Shown here: piece after piece, positions 32,470 to 43,974 of the stretch | Layout of the letters: the number at the start of each line of letters is the position of its first letter | How positions within the stretch are numbered: position 1 is the stretch's first letter | Assembly (NCBI RefSeq): GCF_947242115.1 | Contig: NC_074719.1 | Location: 4,538,783-4,602,782 of the forward strand | Reading direction: 5' to 3' | Origin: Biomphalaria glabrata | Taxonomy: Eukaryota; Mollusca; Gastropoda; Planorbidae | Length of the DNA stretch: 64,000 nt | The notes under the pieces: generated by a model | Seen by the model: the letters and a program-made list of their open reading frames with translations, nothing else | The model's database searches: none | Told to the model about the DNA's origin: nothing | Made by a program: the position numbers and the translations under genes

Positions 32470-33297
32470 GCAAAGGTTTTATTTTTTAAATAAGAAGGTA
32501 AGGTAATGATGGTTGCCTTGTTGTGAGGTAAGTACTTGTCATCACCATGGAAATATCTTGAACCCTGCCACTCCTATCTCCAGACAAGCCTGCAGGAGCT
32601 TTGGCTAAAAAAAAAATAATCTTTATTTCTGAAAGAACCTGTGAAAACGTACACAAGTAAACGACTCACTTTTTGAAACGTTTTCATTCTTTGGTCTACA
32701 ATTTAGCCATACCATCTTAACTTTGACCACACTTATAATCATTAAGTTTACTAACATATAAGACAACTTCATAGAAGTTACCTTGAGTCCTTAATTCATT
32801 ACATATTTGACTGGAAATGTTTTTATTCTGGTTTATTCTGAGTAGCATATTTATAATTAAGTATATCTATTGTTGTGAAGCTAAGAGCATTAACAATTTG
32901 TACCTATTGGGTGAGGACTTGTGTAACTTGACTTGTTTGGACTCCCAGTGGACTGTTTTGGGCTCTTCCCCTCAGTTGGGTCTTATGTCCATATTTCAGT
33001 CGTCACTTCTTGGTCTTCTGGTCTCCTCTGTGTTTGTTTTCGTCTCCCAGCCCTTCTCTCTTCCCTTGTGGTCGGGGGGCCTGTTGAAGTCTAACCTTCT
33101 GTCAGCTGAAAACTAAAATTGTCTTTTCCCTTTATGGGCAGCTTAAAGAAGTTACATTTGTTCTGTATGAGGCAAACTGGTCTAAGAGTCTATTCTCTAC
33201 AGCAAATAACTTGTTCATTTGTATTTATCAAGTTGAACATATTTATGATATGCGAAGAAGAGTATACCAAGTTTAATTTATTTTTAATTTGTTACAG
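32470..33297. other. Rest of gene 3 intron B-C
   Basis: No exon or classified element. The ORF at 32817-33116 has no recognisable domain. The intron ends with acceptor 'aatttgttacag', which is also present at gene 4. Confidence 0.5.
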
Positions 33298-34512
33298 GTC
33301 AATAACCAAGAAGGAGAAATGACTTCGACAAAGTATGTAATCTCTAGGAGTATACACAATCAAAAAGGACAAAATCTTCACATTGAAACTGTTTTAGGAA
33401 AAGAGATGAACAATTCTTCGACTCATCAAAGTAAAAAACACTTCAATTTAAAAATTCGTTTAAAAGAATTTTCACAACCTGCAGCGTTGAAAAAACAATT
33501 TCAATGTGAAATATGTCTCAAAGTATTTCCTAAATCTTCCTTATTTAAAAGACACCAAATGGCAGTTCATTCAGGGGAAAAGCCATTTAAATGTCAGACG
33601 TGTCAAAAAGGATTTGCTCAGTCTTCACATTTAAAAAGACATGAAGTGATTCATACTGGGGAGAAACCATTCAAATGTGAAATATGTTCTAAATGTTTTT
33701 CTTCAACTTACAATTTGAATAAACATGAGGTGGTTCATGCATATGAAAAACCATTTAAGTGTCAAATATGCCAAAAAGGTTTTTCTGAATCTAGAAGCTT
33801 CAAAGGTCATCAAGCAATGCATACTGGTGAAAAACATTTTAAATGTCCAACATGTCAAGATTTATTTGCTACATATTCTTCTCTGAAAACTCACCAGCTA
33901 ATTCATACTGGTGAAAAAGCATATAAATGTGAAGTATGTCAAAAAGAATTTGTCAAAACCTCAGAATTTAAAAGACACCAAATGGTTCACACTGGGGAAA
34001 AACCATATAAATGTCATGTGTGTCTAAAAGAGTTTTCTCAATCTGGACATTTGAAAAATCACCAGCTCACCCATACCGGTGAAAAGCCATTTAAATGTCA
34101 AACGTGTCATAAAGGTTTTTCTAGTTCTTCACATTTGAAAAAACATCAGAGAATTCATACTGGTGAAAAACCATTTAAATGTCAATTGTGTCCAAAAGAG
34201 TTTACACAATCTGGACATTTGAAAAATCACCTGTTTATTCATTGTGACGAAAAGCCATTTAAATGTCAAACATGTCACAATGTATTTTCAAGTGCTTCCT
34301 ATTTGAAAGAGCATCAGCTTTCTCATACTGGGGACAACCCATATAAATGTGAAGTATGCCATAAAGGATTTGCCAAATCTTCAAAATTGAAGAGGCACCA
34401 AATAGTTCATACTGGTGAAAAGCCATTTAAATGTGATGTCTGCTTAAAAGAGTTTTCTCAATCTGGACATTTGAAAAAACACCAGCTAACTCATACTGGG
34501 GAAAATTCATAG
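33298..34512 (+). CDS. Zinc-finger gene 3, terminal exon C (12-finger C2H2 protein)
   Basis: Starts at a phase 0 acceptor with VNNQEGEMTSTKYVIS and runs 404 codons. A linker of about 70 residues, including a dead finger relic ([18 protein letters not shown]), precedes 12 intact C2H2 fingers. Finger 1 has His spacing of four (HQMAVH), a feature shared with gene 4. Two finger types alternate in the second half: [11 protein letters not shown] and GFSSSSHLKKH or similar. TGEKPFK linkers; it ends HTGENS. The linker is over 80 percent identical to that of gene 4, much closer than to genes 1 or 2. Expected nuclear DNA-binding regulator; target unknown. Confidence 0.92.
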   Translation, partial: VNNQEGEMTSTKYVISRSIHNQKGQNLHIETVLGKEMNNSSTHQSKKHFNLKIRLKEFSQPAALKKQFQCEICLKVFPKSSLFKRHQMAVHSGEKPFKCQTCQKGFAQSSHLKRHEVIHTGEKPFKCEICSKCFSSTYNLNKHEVVHAYEKPFKCQICQKGFSESRSFKGHQAMHTGEKHFKCPTCQDLFATYSSLKTHQLIHTGEKAYKCEVCQKEFVKTSEFKRHQMVHTGEKPYKCHVCLKEFSQSGHLKNHQLTHTGEKPFKCQTCHKGFSSSSHLKKHQRIHTGEKPFKCQLCPKEFTQSGHLKNHLFIHCDEKPFKCQTCHNVFSSASYLKEHQLSHTGDNPYKCEVCHKGFAKSSKLKRHQIVHTGEKPFKCDVCLKEFSQSGHLKKHQLTHTGENS

Positions 34513-34634
34513 CAGAATCTGAAAAAGTTGACTGTCTCACTTGATCAATGAAGCATGTTAGATGTTCACAAAAATATTCAAAAGTTTGATAGCTTTTTTG
34601 TTTATATTGAAAGCAGTATGAAACATAACTTAAA

Positions 34635-35020
34635 CCAGAAAATTTTGAGACTGGCCTTACACTCTATGCACTAGAGTCACCAAGAAAATGCTAGGACATC
34701 TCAGCCGATGGCTGTTAAAAGAATTTTTAAGACACTCTTTGTTGGAGCTTGCCACATAACCAAACCATAGGGACATGCAATATGTATCTACAAAATATGC
34801 ACGAACAGATTCTTGGGATTATAGATACCAATGTGAAAGGTCTGTCTTTGTGTGTGTATAAGAAGTTGTGGAATTGAAAAGGTTAGATAACAATGTTCTG
34901 GATCATTGCTATGTTGAGATGAACCTAGACACATAAGTTTTATACTGCTATAAGCAATTCTAAGATGTAGTCTTAATTGATGATGCTTGTAATTTAGTAA
35001 TGTATTAAGCATTATTTCCT
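34635..35020 (+). other. Gene 3 3' flank conserved with genes 2 and 4
   Basis: Contains 'ttttgagactggccttacac' (single copy of the 135-bp unit of gene 2), 'cagattcttgggattata' and 'gcttgtaatttagtaatgta'. It shows that the duplicated block extends at least 500 bases past the stop codon. Confidence 0.75.
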
Positions 35021-35636
35021 CAAAGAGGCAGTTGATTAATCACTAATAAACTATAGTCTATTCTAATTTTTTTTTTTTTTACTTACATGTTGTAAACAAT
35101 TCTGAATGCATCAGTATTATTTATGTTTTAATATTATGTTGTATGATTTAGTGTACATTATTGACTTATTGTTGTTCTAGCCAGCTTATTGCTGCTGAGC
35201 TGTAGGCATTACCTGTTAGCTTTTTTGCAGTACATGCCAAGGGAAAAAAGATCTATTACCATTTAAATTTAATATATCAAATCAATATTTTTGTAAGTAC
35301 AGGGGAGTTTATGTAATAACCTCATAGACATTCAATAAGTTTTGAAAATATGTTAGTTGCTTCCCTTACAACACATTTATTATTATTGTTTTATAATTGT
35401 TGTAATATTATGTTGTACGATTTAATGATATTTATTATTGAAATAATATATATTTTTTTTTTAATAATAATAACAATGAAGTGCTTATAGAGAGATAATT
35501 TTACAAATTCCTTTATATCTGTGTTCTTTATTTTATATTTATTCAGCATAAACATATCACTGAATCTCAACGTTTAGTTCACTTGTATCACAAGAATGCT
35601 ATTTATTAGTCACAGAACTGACCTCTGACAGCCTAT

Positions 35637-36255
35637 TCTCATTTCTAAACACATGAGGTATGCCCCTGAAACCAATGCTCTCTCCTCATTTCTAAACACA
35701 TGAGGTATGCTCCTGAAACCAATGCTCTCTCCTCATTTCTAGACACATGAGATATGCCCCTGAAACCAATGCTCTCTCCTCATTTCTAAACACATGAGAT
35801 ATGCCCCTGAAACCAGTGCTCTCTCCTCATTTCTAGACACATGAGGTATGCCCCTGAAACCAATGCTCTCTCCTCATTTCTAGACACATGAGGTATGCCC
35901 CTGAAACCAATGCTCTCTCCTCATTTCTAAATGCATGAGATATGCCCCTGAAACCAATGCTCTCTCCTCATTTCTAGACACATGAGGTATGCCCCTGGAA
36001 CCAATGCTCTCTCTTCATTTCTAGACACATGAGTTTTGCCCCTGGAACCAATGCTCTCTCCTCATTTCTAGACACATGAGGTATGCCCCTGAAACCAATG
36101 CTCTATCCTCATTTCTAAACACATGAGGTATGCCCCTGAAACCTATGCTCTCTCCTCATTTCTAAACACATGAGGTATGCCCCTGAAACCAATGCTCTAT
36201 CCCCATTTTTAAACACATGAGGTATGCCCCTGAAACCAATGCTCTATCCTCATCA
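35637..36255. repeat. 47-bp minisatellite, about 13 copies
   Basis: Unit contains 'ctcatttctaaacacatgag', 'gtatgcccctgaaaccaatg' and 'ctctctc'. Variants a/g at 'taaac/tagac' and 'gaggta/gagata' are scattered among copies. Confidence 0.9.
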
Positions 36256-36284
36256 TGTCCCTGAAACAAGTACTTTGGTCCAAC

Positions 36285-36655
36285 ATTACCATTGAAGTTC
36301 TCTCTCCTGTACACAGTTTGTCGTCAGTGTATATATAACAATGAGATGCCCTTGTACCTTAGCGAGCTGATTACTCCATATGTCCCCCAGAGAGCCCTGC
36401 GCTCAATGGACTCAACGCTTTTAGCAGTGCCACGTTACTCCCTCAAAAGCTACGGGCTGCAGGCTTTTTCAGTGCACGGACCAAAGGTTTGGAACTCACT
36501 CCCCATTGATCTCAGACAGACAAAAAATTTTTTTAGATTAGTTCTTGAATGTTGCATTCGTATTTGTGTTTGTAATGTTATTACAGCGCCTTGAGCCTAC
36601 ATTTTGTTTGTTAACAGCACTTTATAAATAAAATTATTATTATTATTCTACAAGC
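36285..36655 (+). mobile_element. CR1/L2-like LINE 3' end
   Basis: Frame 36292-36594 reads CRQCIYNNEMPLYLSELITP, YVPQRALRSMDSTLLAVPRY and GLQAFSVHGPKVWNSLPIDL, the C-terminal end of CR1/L2-like reverse transcriptases. The 3' end 'tttataaataaaattattat' has an ATT microsatellite tail. A sister copy is at 42290-42920. Confidence 0.85.
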
Positions 36656-38190
36656 CTATCAGTCTTGTCACAAGTAACTGCCCTGCAGAATCAATATGTA
36701 ATACTCTTACTAAATATTAAACTATGATTATGACATGCTGCTGATTAGAAGACATAATTCATGTCATTATTATATTTAAATCTAACTTTTAGCTTTACAT
36801 AGCCCTACCTTCATGTTTATAGCATGCTCAGAACGCTATGGTCCTATCTCATTTGTGAACCAGTGGGGGTAGGGGTTATCTGGGAGAAGGTTTTCCGTGC
36901 TGCCTTTAGACGCTCAGTAAACACAACTCTGCTCAAGTTGGGTGCCGAACCTCAAGCCCCTTTCATAGGTCGCCAAGTTCAAGTGTACTGTTATGAACAT
37001 AATGATAACAGAGTCGAAAACCATGTCCGCTTTGTATGGCTTTAATACACTGAATGACTAAACAACACACATTTTGTGAGCACATTCTTACAGACGAGTT
37101 ACAAGCAGATGTAAACATAAGAACGACAACCGATACAGAATATAAATTTCATAACATGTACTTAGCCTCTCGACCACGCTCCCCACTAATCAGGGTTATG
37201 ATCTAAACTTGTCATGTAGCTGATAAACTTTATTAATGCTGTATACTTGTAATAAGTGCTTCAACTTTGCATCTAAGAAAAATGGAGCTATGAAGACTTT
37301 GGTAGATTTGAACATTTCTTATAGTATTAGATACTTTGACATACTCTTGTTGTATCATCTTTTTGTGGATTAAATAATGTTCATACTTTAATTGCAATGC
37401 CTTCACCTAGTGTTACACTGATTTGTGTTCATAAGATCAGTTTTAAATCTGAGACATCCCAGCCTGTCATTGTAGACATGGCTTTGTGTTACAATGTTTT
37501 ATTTCTTTATACTGTTTGCTTACTTGTAAAAGTAAAATAAAGTATCACTTTTTAGACCTTGCAATCTATACAGATCAGGTTAATGTTATCTATTTTTATG
37601 GCCAACGGTTAAAGTAAGAAAGTGTCTAAAGGTTATTATATGGTTTAAAAAAAAAGTTTAGTTTATCAATATGGTGCACAAAAGATTGCATATTGATCTT
37701 TTTCATTTAGTGAGCTCAGTTTCCTGTAGACTCTTGGCATGACTGAAACGAATAAATGCACCACATATCATGATTTTGATTTTTTATTAGGGAGGGAGGG
37801 ACTTTGCCTGTTTCTTAAGCAGAAAAGGTTAGGAAATTGTTTCATTTAATCGTTAAAATTTCCCCTCATAATTATGATCTAGTGAACAACTAAAATTGTA
37901 AAATCTGATATAAATATTAATGTATGTTTAAGCTCAAGTATTAAACTCAGCCTAAACAACTGATATTGAAGGGCATGAACTGATTCAAAAAGAATCTAGA
38001 TCTCTATATATATGTGCCTTGTTGTCTTACAGAAGACAATGCGATTTCAAATCACTAACCTATATTATTTTTAAAAAAATTAGTCGAGAGAACATGGGAA
38101 ACAACTCCAGAAAAACGTTTTTAAAATCATTCACATTTTAAGTACCGGTACCGCTATTGAGTAGGAAAAGTCACCTCATTTCACGGTTTG
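36656..38190. other. Non-coding gap
   Basis: 36820-37200 is GC-richer and may be an old repeat; I cannot classify it. A SINE A fragment ('agaccttgcaatctatac') is at 37555-37620. No gene is seen. Confidence 0.45.
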
Positions 38191-38194
38191 TTAG

Positions 38195-38335
38195 AGATAG
38201 GTTATGCTTGCCCTGGACGTGACAAAATATGTATGTCACAGATGGGGCTGCGCAGCCACGGAAAATACTGCACTCCTTGCAGATCTTCGGACTCGAAGAC
38301 AAGCCGCATTATTATTGTTATTATTAGAGATCACA
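38195..38335 (+). mobile_element. LINE finger-type 3' tail
   Basis: 'gatggggctgcgcagccacg' followed by 'gatcttcggactcgaagaca' recurs at 61535-61620. It reads as the last CxxC...GLRSH finger of a non-LTR element and ends in an ATT repeat. Confidence 0.6.
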
Positions 38336-38384
38336 GTCTGTGGTTCATTATATTTATTAAATATCTGGAACATAACAGTTAAAA

Positions 38385-39600
38385 AAAAATGGCCACTATT
38401 GGTTTTAGCAGGGATAGTCCTGAAATGGCTTGGATCCTACCTGACTGAAGGTAGCTAAGTGTCGTGGTAAACAGGGTAGTCTCAACAAGCATTTAAAATA
38501 CAGAGCACCGCAAGGATTGGTTATAGATCCAGTCTACTTTTCACCATGTTCGTATATCTTCTTAGCGGTGTCGTACGGTCAACTGACATTTCATACCACT
38601 TTACCGATGACTGACACCACTCACAGTTGTACGACTACTCAACTGACATTTTATACCACTTTACCGATGACTCACAGTTGTACGACTACTCAACTGACAT
38701 TTTATACCACTTTACCGATGACTCACAGTTGTACCACTACTCAACTGACATTTCATACCACTTTACCGATGACTCACACCACTCACAGTTGTACGACTAC
38801 TCAACTGACATTTCATACCACTTTACCGATGACTGACACCACTCACAGTTGTACGACTACTCAACTGACATTTTATACCACTTTACCGATGACTGACAGT
38901 TGTACGACTACTCAACTGACATTTTATACCACTTTACCGATGACTGACAGTTGTACGACTACTCAACTGACATTTTATACCACTTTACCGATGACTCACA
39001 CCACTCACAGTTGTACGACTACTCAACTGACATTTTATACCACTTTACCGATGACTCACACCACTCACAGTTGTACGACTACTCAACTTACATCTTATAC
39101 CACTTTACCGATGACTGACACCACTCACAGTTGTACGACTACTCAACTGACATTTTATACCACTTTACCGATGACTGACACCACTCACAGTTGTACGACT
39201 ACTCAACTGACATTTCATACCACTTTACCGATGACTGACACCACTCACAGTTGTACCACTACTCAACTGACATTTCATACCACTTTACCGATGACTCACA
39301 GTTGTACGACTACTCAACTGACATTTCATACCACTTTACCGATGACTGACACCACTCACAGTTGTACGACTACTCAACTGACATTTCATACCACTTTACC
39401 GATGACTGACACCACTCACAGTTGTACGACTACTCAACTGACATTTCATACCACTTTACCGATGACTGACACCACTCACAGTTGTACGACTACTCAACTG
39501 ACATTTCATACCACTTTACCGATGACTGACACCACTCACAGTTGTACGACTACTCAACTTACAGCGCACAGAACTTGCCAAGCGCTGAACCCAAACTGTA
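38385..39600 (+). mobile_element. CR1/L2-like LINE reverse-transcriptase fragment containing a minisatellite
   Basis: Before the array, frames read VLAGIVLKWLGSYLTEGS (RT box GIxGxxLxWFxSYLxxR), APQGLVIDPVYFS (GVPQGSVLGPLLF) and GVVRSTDISYHFTDD (xISYHFYADDTQLY). After the array comes LPSAEPKLYRRL. The element is thus interrupted exactly at its catalytic box by tandem copies of that box. Frame breaks show it is not functional. Confidence 0.78.
38575..39560. repeat. 60/51-bp minisatellite, about 18 copies, derived from the RT YADD box
   Basis: Unit 'ctcaactgacatttcatacc', 'actttaccgatgactgac', 'accactcacagttgtacgac'. Nine-base shorter variants lack one 'accactcac'-type segment. One frame encodes SYHFTDD...SQLYDYSTDI repeatedly; the frame that stays open longest (QLTFHTTLPMTDTTHSCTTT) is not the ancestral frame. 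Confidence 0.92.
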
Positions 39601-39634
39601 TCGGCGCTTGCAGACACATCCGCTGCTTAGAGAG

Positions 39635-39854
39635 TAGTAGCGTAGCTAAGGATTTGCCATCATTTGAAGGCCGGAGGCTTGATCTCTTTTGGGGACCCTT
39701 GCATTTTGACATCTTGACACGAGATAATGGCGTAATATTTAATGTAAAAAAAAATATAAAAAAATCGAACACTCATTTTGGGCTCTGTCTCAAGTGGGTG
39801 CACGGGAGGGGGGTTCAAATTTTCCCCCATCCTCCCGCCCTAGCTACGCCACTG
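39635..39854. mobile_element. hAT-like MITE related to the 13393 element
   Basis: Ends tagtagcgtagctaagg and ccctagctacgccactg are inverted; flanking octamers ttagagag (39627-39634) and atagagag (39855-39862) match at 7 of 8. It shares the inner 'gccatcattt' with the 13393 copy. Confidence 0.8.
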
Positions 39855-39929
39855 ATAGAGAGAAAGAGATGGGGGGGGGGGAAATGTTTTGTTGACGACA
39901 GCGTTTCGACCATAGCATTAGTCCAGAGA

Positions 39930-40250
39930 CATGAGCTATAGTTCAATACTACTGTATGGAGCAGAGATCTGGAGAACCATCATCACCACAATGAAAAAAT
40001 CCACGATACGGTCTTCATTAACACCCGTAACTCTGGCTATACAGCATCACAGATGAACTGTAGTAAAGAAGTAGGCTAAACAGCAGCCTATTGTAGAAGG
40101 CATCCTTCAGAGATGCTGAAGATGGACACAAGTTGCGAGCCCTCATCTCCAGGGCAAGAGGAAGAGAGGACGGCCTGGATGGGCAAGACTTGAGGACAGT
40201 TGGACTAAGGAACAGAGACGCCGCAATAAAGCTGGTTTTAGTGGTCTACG
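39930..40250 (+). mobile_element. LINE C-terminal fragment
   Basis: Broken frames read SSILLYGAEIWRTIITTMKK and GKRKRGRPGWARLEDSWTKE, matching the LYGxExW...GxRxRGRPxxxWxDxL region of non-LTR elements. Confidence 0.7.
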
Positions 40251-40419
40251 CCCCAGACGGGACCACGCAGAGACCAGATCTTGAAATACACAATTTGGCA
40301 TGCAGGCTACGTACGAACTTTACCAGAACATTTGTGCTATGCCTAGGAAATGGTTTAAAAGTTTCCTATTGTGTGCAGATTATACGATTGATTTGGTTTG
40401 TCTTATATGAAGCCTACTC

Positions 40420-40860
40420 CTACGAGAATCTATGTGACAATGTATTCATGTATGCTAATTAGAGACTTAACTTTTCCAAGTCGTTTTTTTTCCTGGCTGA
40501 TTCAAGCAACCCATTCTATTCTCTAATGGCGCTAGTGAAGAAAGAGCACTTGTTGGCCTATACATGAGTCTTTATCTTTGTGTTTTTCTTAGTATTTTAT
40601 TGCGCTTTTTTTTTTTTTTGTAAATTATAGTTCAGTGTTTTGTGTATTATTTTTTACTTAGCTTTTCATTCTTCTATCATTAAACGTCTTTTAATTTAAC
40701 GATCTTACTAATGGTGTTACTGTAATCAAATGTAAATATTTTGTTTCTGTTCTAGTTACTTTGTTTTCTTGAGTTGTGGTGTCCCAAAACGGAGGACGCA
40801 TTATCTAATATTGGATTGGCCTAACCCAGGTTAATTAACATTGTTGCATGATCTCTGAAT
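40420..40860 (-). mobile_element. LINE 3' end, decayed
   Basis: Minus-strand relative of 13130-13384: 'gcaacccattctattctcta' (AIRxWN box) and 'tgattcaagcaaccc', extending upstream into the 'ENIxKLEQ' region. Diverged. Confidence 0.6.
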
Positions 40861-40869
40861 GTTCTAGAG

Positions 40870-41491
40870 CAGTGATGCTCAACCTAATTCGACCTGCGGG
40901 CCATTTTAATTTCTGACACTTGTTTTGCGGGCCACATGAACGAAAATGTAAAAAAAAATAAAAAATTAAGGAATTGGTTTAATGAAGTTTGTTTTTTCAC
41001 ACCTCAGAAAATGATTAATTTCTCTACTTAAAATATGAGAAACAATATGAGAAACATTGTAACTGGCTTAACCAACGACTCTTTCTTTTTGCTAAATATT
41101 TCCTCCAATCTCTAGGCGTAGTTTAGCAATCTTTTTATTCGCGGCTCAAACTAAAAATGCCGTCATTTTTTGTTTCATAATGACGTTTACATGTTTTAGT
41201 TGTTTTGTTTTTTTAAGTTACACTTTATTTACAAATTAAATATATTCGTTTATTATCATGCTCCACAAAAAATGTTAAGATCCGTTCACTTTTTTCTGGT
41301 AGATTCCCATTTATAAACGCACTAATGTTAAGGGTCTTGAGACCAATCAATTAAAGAAAAATTACGTAGGTTAAAAGTCAACATTTTTTTATGGAGGAGG
41401 GGTTTACACTTTGTGCCGACATTTCGGCGGGCCGGATGGAACCTCGTCGCGGGCCGGATTTGGACCGCGGGCCGTATTTTGGGCATCACTG
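40870..41491. mobile_element. hAT-like non-autonomous element with perfect 8-bp target duplication
   Basis: 622 bp. Ends cagtgatgctcaacct and tgggcatcactg are inverted; ttctagag is identical on both sides (40862-40869 and 41492-41499). GC-rich subterminal arms ('gcgggccattt', 'gcgggccgtatt') pair. It is inserted in or beside a LINE remnant. No transposase is seen. Confidence 0.9.
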
Positions 41492-41499
41492 TTCTAGAG

Positions 41500-42095
41500 G
41501 TACTGAGGCGTATCTTGTCATCGGCTTGATTACGCTGTATTGTAAGCAAGTAGCTTAGGAAAGACGTTTCTATACGTTGACATTTGTAAAGAATACATTA
41601 AGAAGAATTATGAATACGGTTACCAGACATCCGGCAAAAGGAAAACCTGTCCTCCATTTGAGGTCTCACGTCATCCGACCCTAAATTTGAAAATTCCAGC
41701 TTTTACTTTTTTTTAAATTTATTACGATGGCATAATTACCTAACAACAAAACCCGTCCTTCGTATCTTCTTAAGCACACAAACTCACTTAGAAATTATGT
41801 CATGTACACAGTTACCAGACAAGCACATTACCGGTATTTTAAAAAAAAGTTATATAAGGGGAAGAACTCCGCACGCACAGCTATATTTCTCAATAATATA
41901 TAGGTTATTTCCTTTGTTCGATATCAGACAAAATAATTGATTACCAATAATTTATTGACTAATTGGTTAATTTTTAAAAAATTGATTCGTTAGGTAAAAA
42001 AAAATTGTTTTAAGTTTCAACTTGATCCAAGAGTGAGAGAAATAACGTCTGCAACAACTTCCTCATCAACAGTGACCACTTCCTTTTCATGAGTC
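41500..42095. other. Non-coding gap with possible element end
   Basis: 'ggttaccagacatccggcaa' at 41619 resembles the start of a DNA-transposon-derived repeat, and 'cagttaccagacaagc' recurs near 41808. No pair of ends was established. Confidence 0.35.
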
Positions 42096-42099
42096 ATTT

Positions 42100-42240
42100 T
42101 GGGACCTTCAGAGCGCTTCTGAGCTCGCCCAGCTCTAATGGGTACTTGATCAATAATTGGTTGTTGTGCTGGCCACATGACACCCTCGTTAACCACAGAA
42201 ACAGACGACATTCACATCTGGAAGGAGAACATTACTTTTG
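42100..42240 (+). mobile_element. SINE family A fragment
   Basis: 'cccagctctaatgggtactt', 'ggctggccacatgacaccct' style body; the head is missing. Confidence 0.7.
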
Positions 42241-42289
42241 TACGTTATAAATACCGTTCAAATTGAGTAATTTTCGACCCACACATAAG

Positions 42290-42920
42290 TCTTTATCTGC
42301 AGCTGCGCAGATTAGGCCAGATCCGACCATATTTAGCAACGAACTCAACAAAAGCGCTAGCTGTGGCTTTCAATACTCTCCCGCCTTGACTACTGCAACG
42401 CCGTGCAAGCAGGTATACCTGATGACAAAATAGCCAAGCTGCAACGTACACAGAACAACGCCGCACGAATAGTACTTAGAAAAACAAGACAAGATTCTGC
42501 TACTACGCTCTTGCGCACGCTCCATTGGCTTCCCGTGAAAGCGAGAATCGATTACAAGGTCGCCACACTTTGTCATCAATGTATATATAACAATGAGATG
42601 CCATTGTACCTTAGAGAACTGATTACTCCATATGTCTCCCAGAGAGCACTGTGCTCAATGGACTCAACGCTTTTAGTAGTGCCTCGTTTCTCCCTCAAAA
42701 GCTACTCTGCGGGCTTTTTCAGTTCACGGACCAAAGGTTTGGAACTCACTCCCCATTCGCCCATTGATCTCAGACAGACAACATGCTACACCACTTTTAA
42801 GAAGAACATTAAGACCTATCTGTTTAAAACTTTTTTAGATTAACTGTCATTTTAGCTGTCATGTCTGTGTTCGTAATGTTATTACAGCGCTTTATAAATA
42901 AAATTATTATTATTAGTAGT
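42290..42920 (+). mobile_element. CR1/L2-like LINE 3' end
   Basis: Translation reads LDYCNAVQAGIPDDKIAKLQ, RTQNNAARIVLRKTRQDSAT and LRTLHWLPVKARIDYKVATL, then the same C-terminus as 36285 and the tail 'tttataaataaaattattat'. Longer than the first copy and interrupted only near its end. Confidence 0.88.
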
Positions 42921-42929
42921 AGTAAGGTC

Positions 42930-43974
42930 CCTTTTCAAATGTTATGCTTTTGTTTATTGGTACTATTAAATGTGTGTGTACTCAAAGAGATTTGCTTACT
43001 AGCCTACAGAAATAAGTTTCAGAAACCAATGACAAGCCCATGAATGCACACATTTAGTTTTCGATGCATTATCAAACTTAACATATTATGAGGACATATT
43101 GGAATGGATGCCCATTATAAGGCACACAAAATGTTAGCCGGATCGTATTATCATGAAGTCGATTTTCTTAATTAAATTTATATAAAAAATTATTACAATT
43201 TAAAATAGTTTATTTTGATTGGTTAATCAGCTGCAAATTTAAGAGAAATAATAGTTTAATACATTATTAAATGACATTCATCAAGAATCAAAATCATATC
43301 TTATTTTACTTATAACAGAATACACAAACAACAATACTTGGTCCCTGTATCAAGCTTCATATCACATAGCGATGAGCCAAAATGTTTTTGTTCTTAAAAC
43401 TATTCAATTCACTTCTAATGTACACATACAGTTATTACACTACTCCTTGACAGACCTTCACATTTCTATTTATAGTCCTAAGGTTCTGTTGGTGCATAAT
43501 TGTTGGTGCAGATCTAGTAGCATAAATGTTGAACATGGTTTGTTTATCCTATCAGAAAATGTCTTGTGAAATTCTTTTTTCATATCTCGCAAGTGTCTGA
43601 CATGTCCTACCATTTTCTTTGTGTCAGTAGTGCATAGAAAGTCTACTAACTAGTCTCAAAACTTTCTGGCAGGGTCTTCCTTTTATAGACAGGCACACAT
43701 CTTTGTTTCATGCTGCTCTTGATAGAAGCAAAAAGGTATCAAAACATTACAGCATTTAGGGAATTTGTATGAAAAGCTAACATGCTTTGTTGAATATGTG
43801 AAAAATGATTTTTTCCTAATTTCGTTAATATCTGACCAATGAATCTTCACCACAAAGATTTAGGTGCTGTTTTTTTTTTTTTTTTTTTACAAATGTCCAT
43901 CTTGAGAACACTTTTAGCCACACACAAAATAAAACAGTATGAAAAAAAAAATGACATTACGACATTTTGGAAAT
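42930..43974 (-). other. Gene 4 3' flank (read leftwards)
   Basis: In reverse it aligns with the 3' flanks of genes 2 and 3: 'cagaaagttttgagactag' (43655-43673), 'ctactgacacaaagaaaatg' and 'gaatagttttaagaac'. It has one copy of the 135-bp unit and an empty SINE target. A poly-T run (A-run on the gene strand) is at 43870-43890. Confidence 0.7.

Noticed and set aside
32230-32489. Three overlapping + strand ORFs
   Set aside because: They are frames of the 32-bp minisatellite in gene 3's intron.
36820-37250. Possible LTR ('tgttatgaacataatgataa')
   Set aside because: No partner end, target duplication, primer-binding site or coding sequence could be seen.
38517-39941. 474-residue + strand ORF with 20-residue repeats
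   Set aside because: It is the stop-free frame of the minisatellite, begins in LINE sequence and ends in a MITE; the ancestral coding frame of the unit is a different one.
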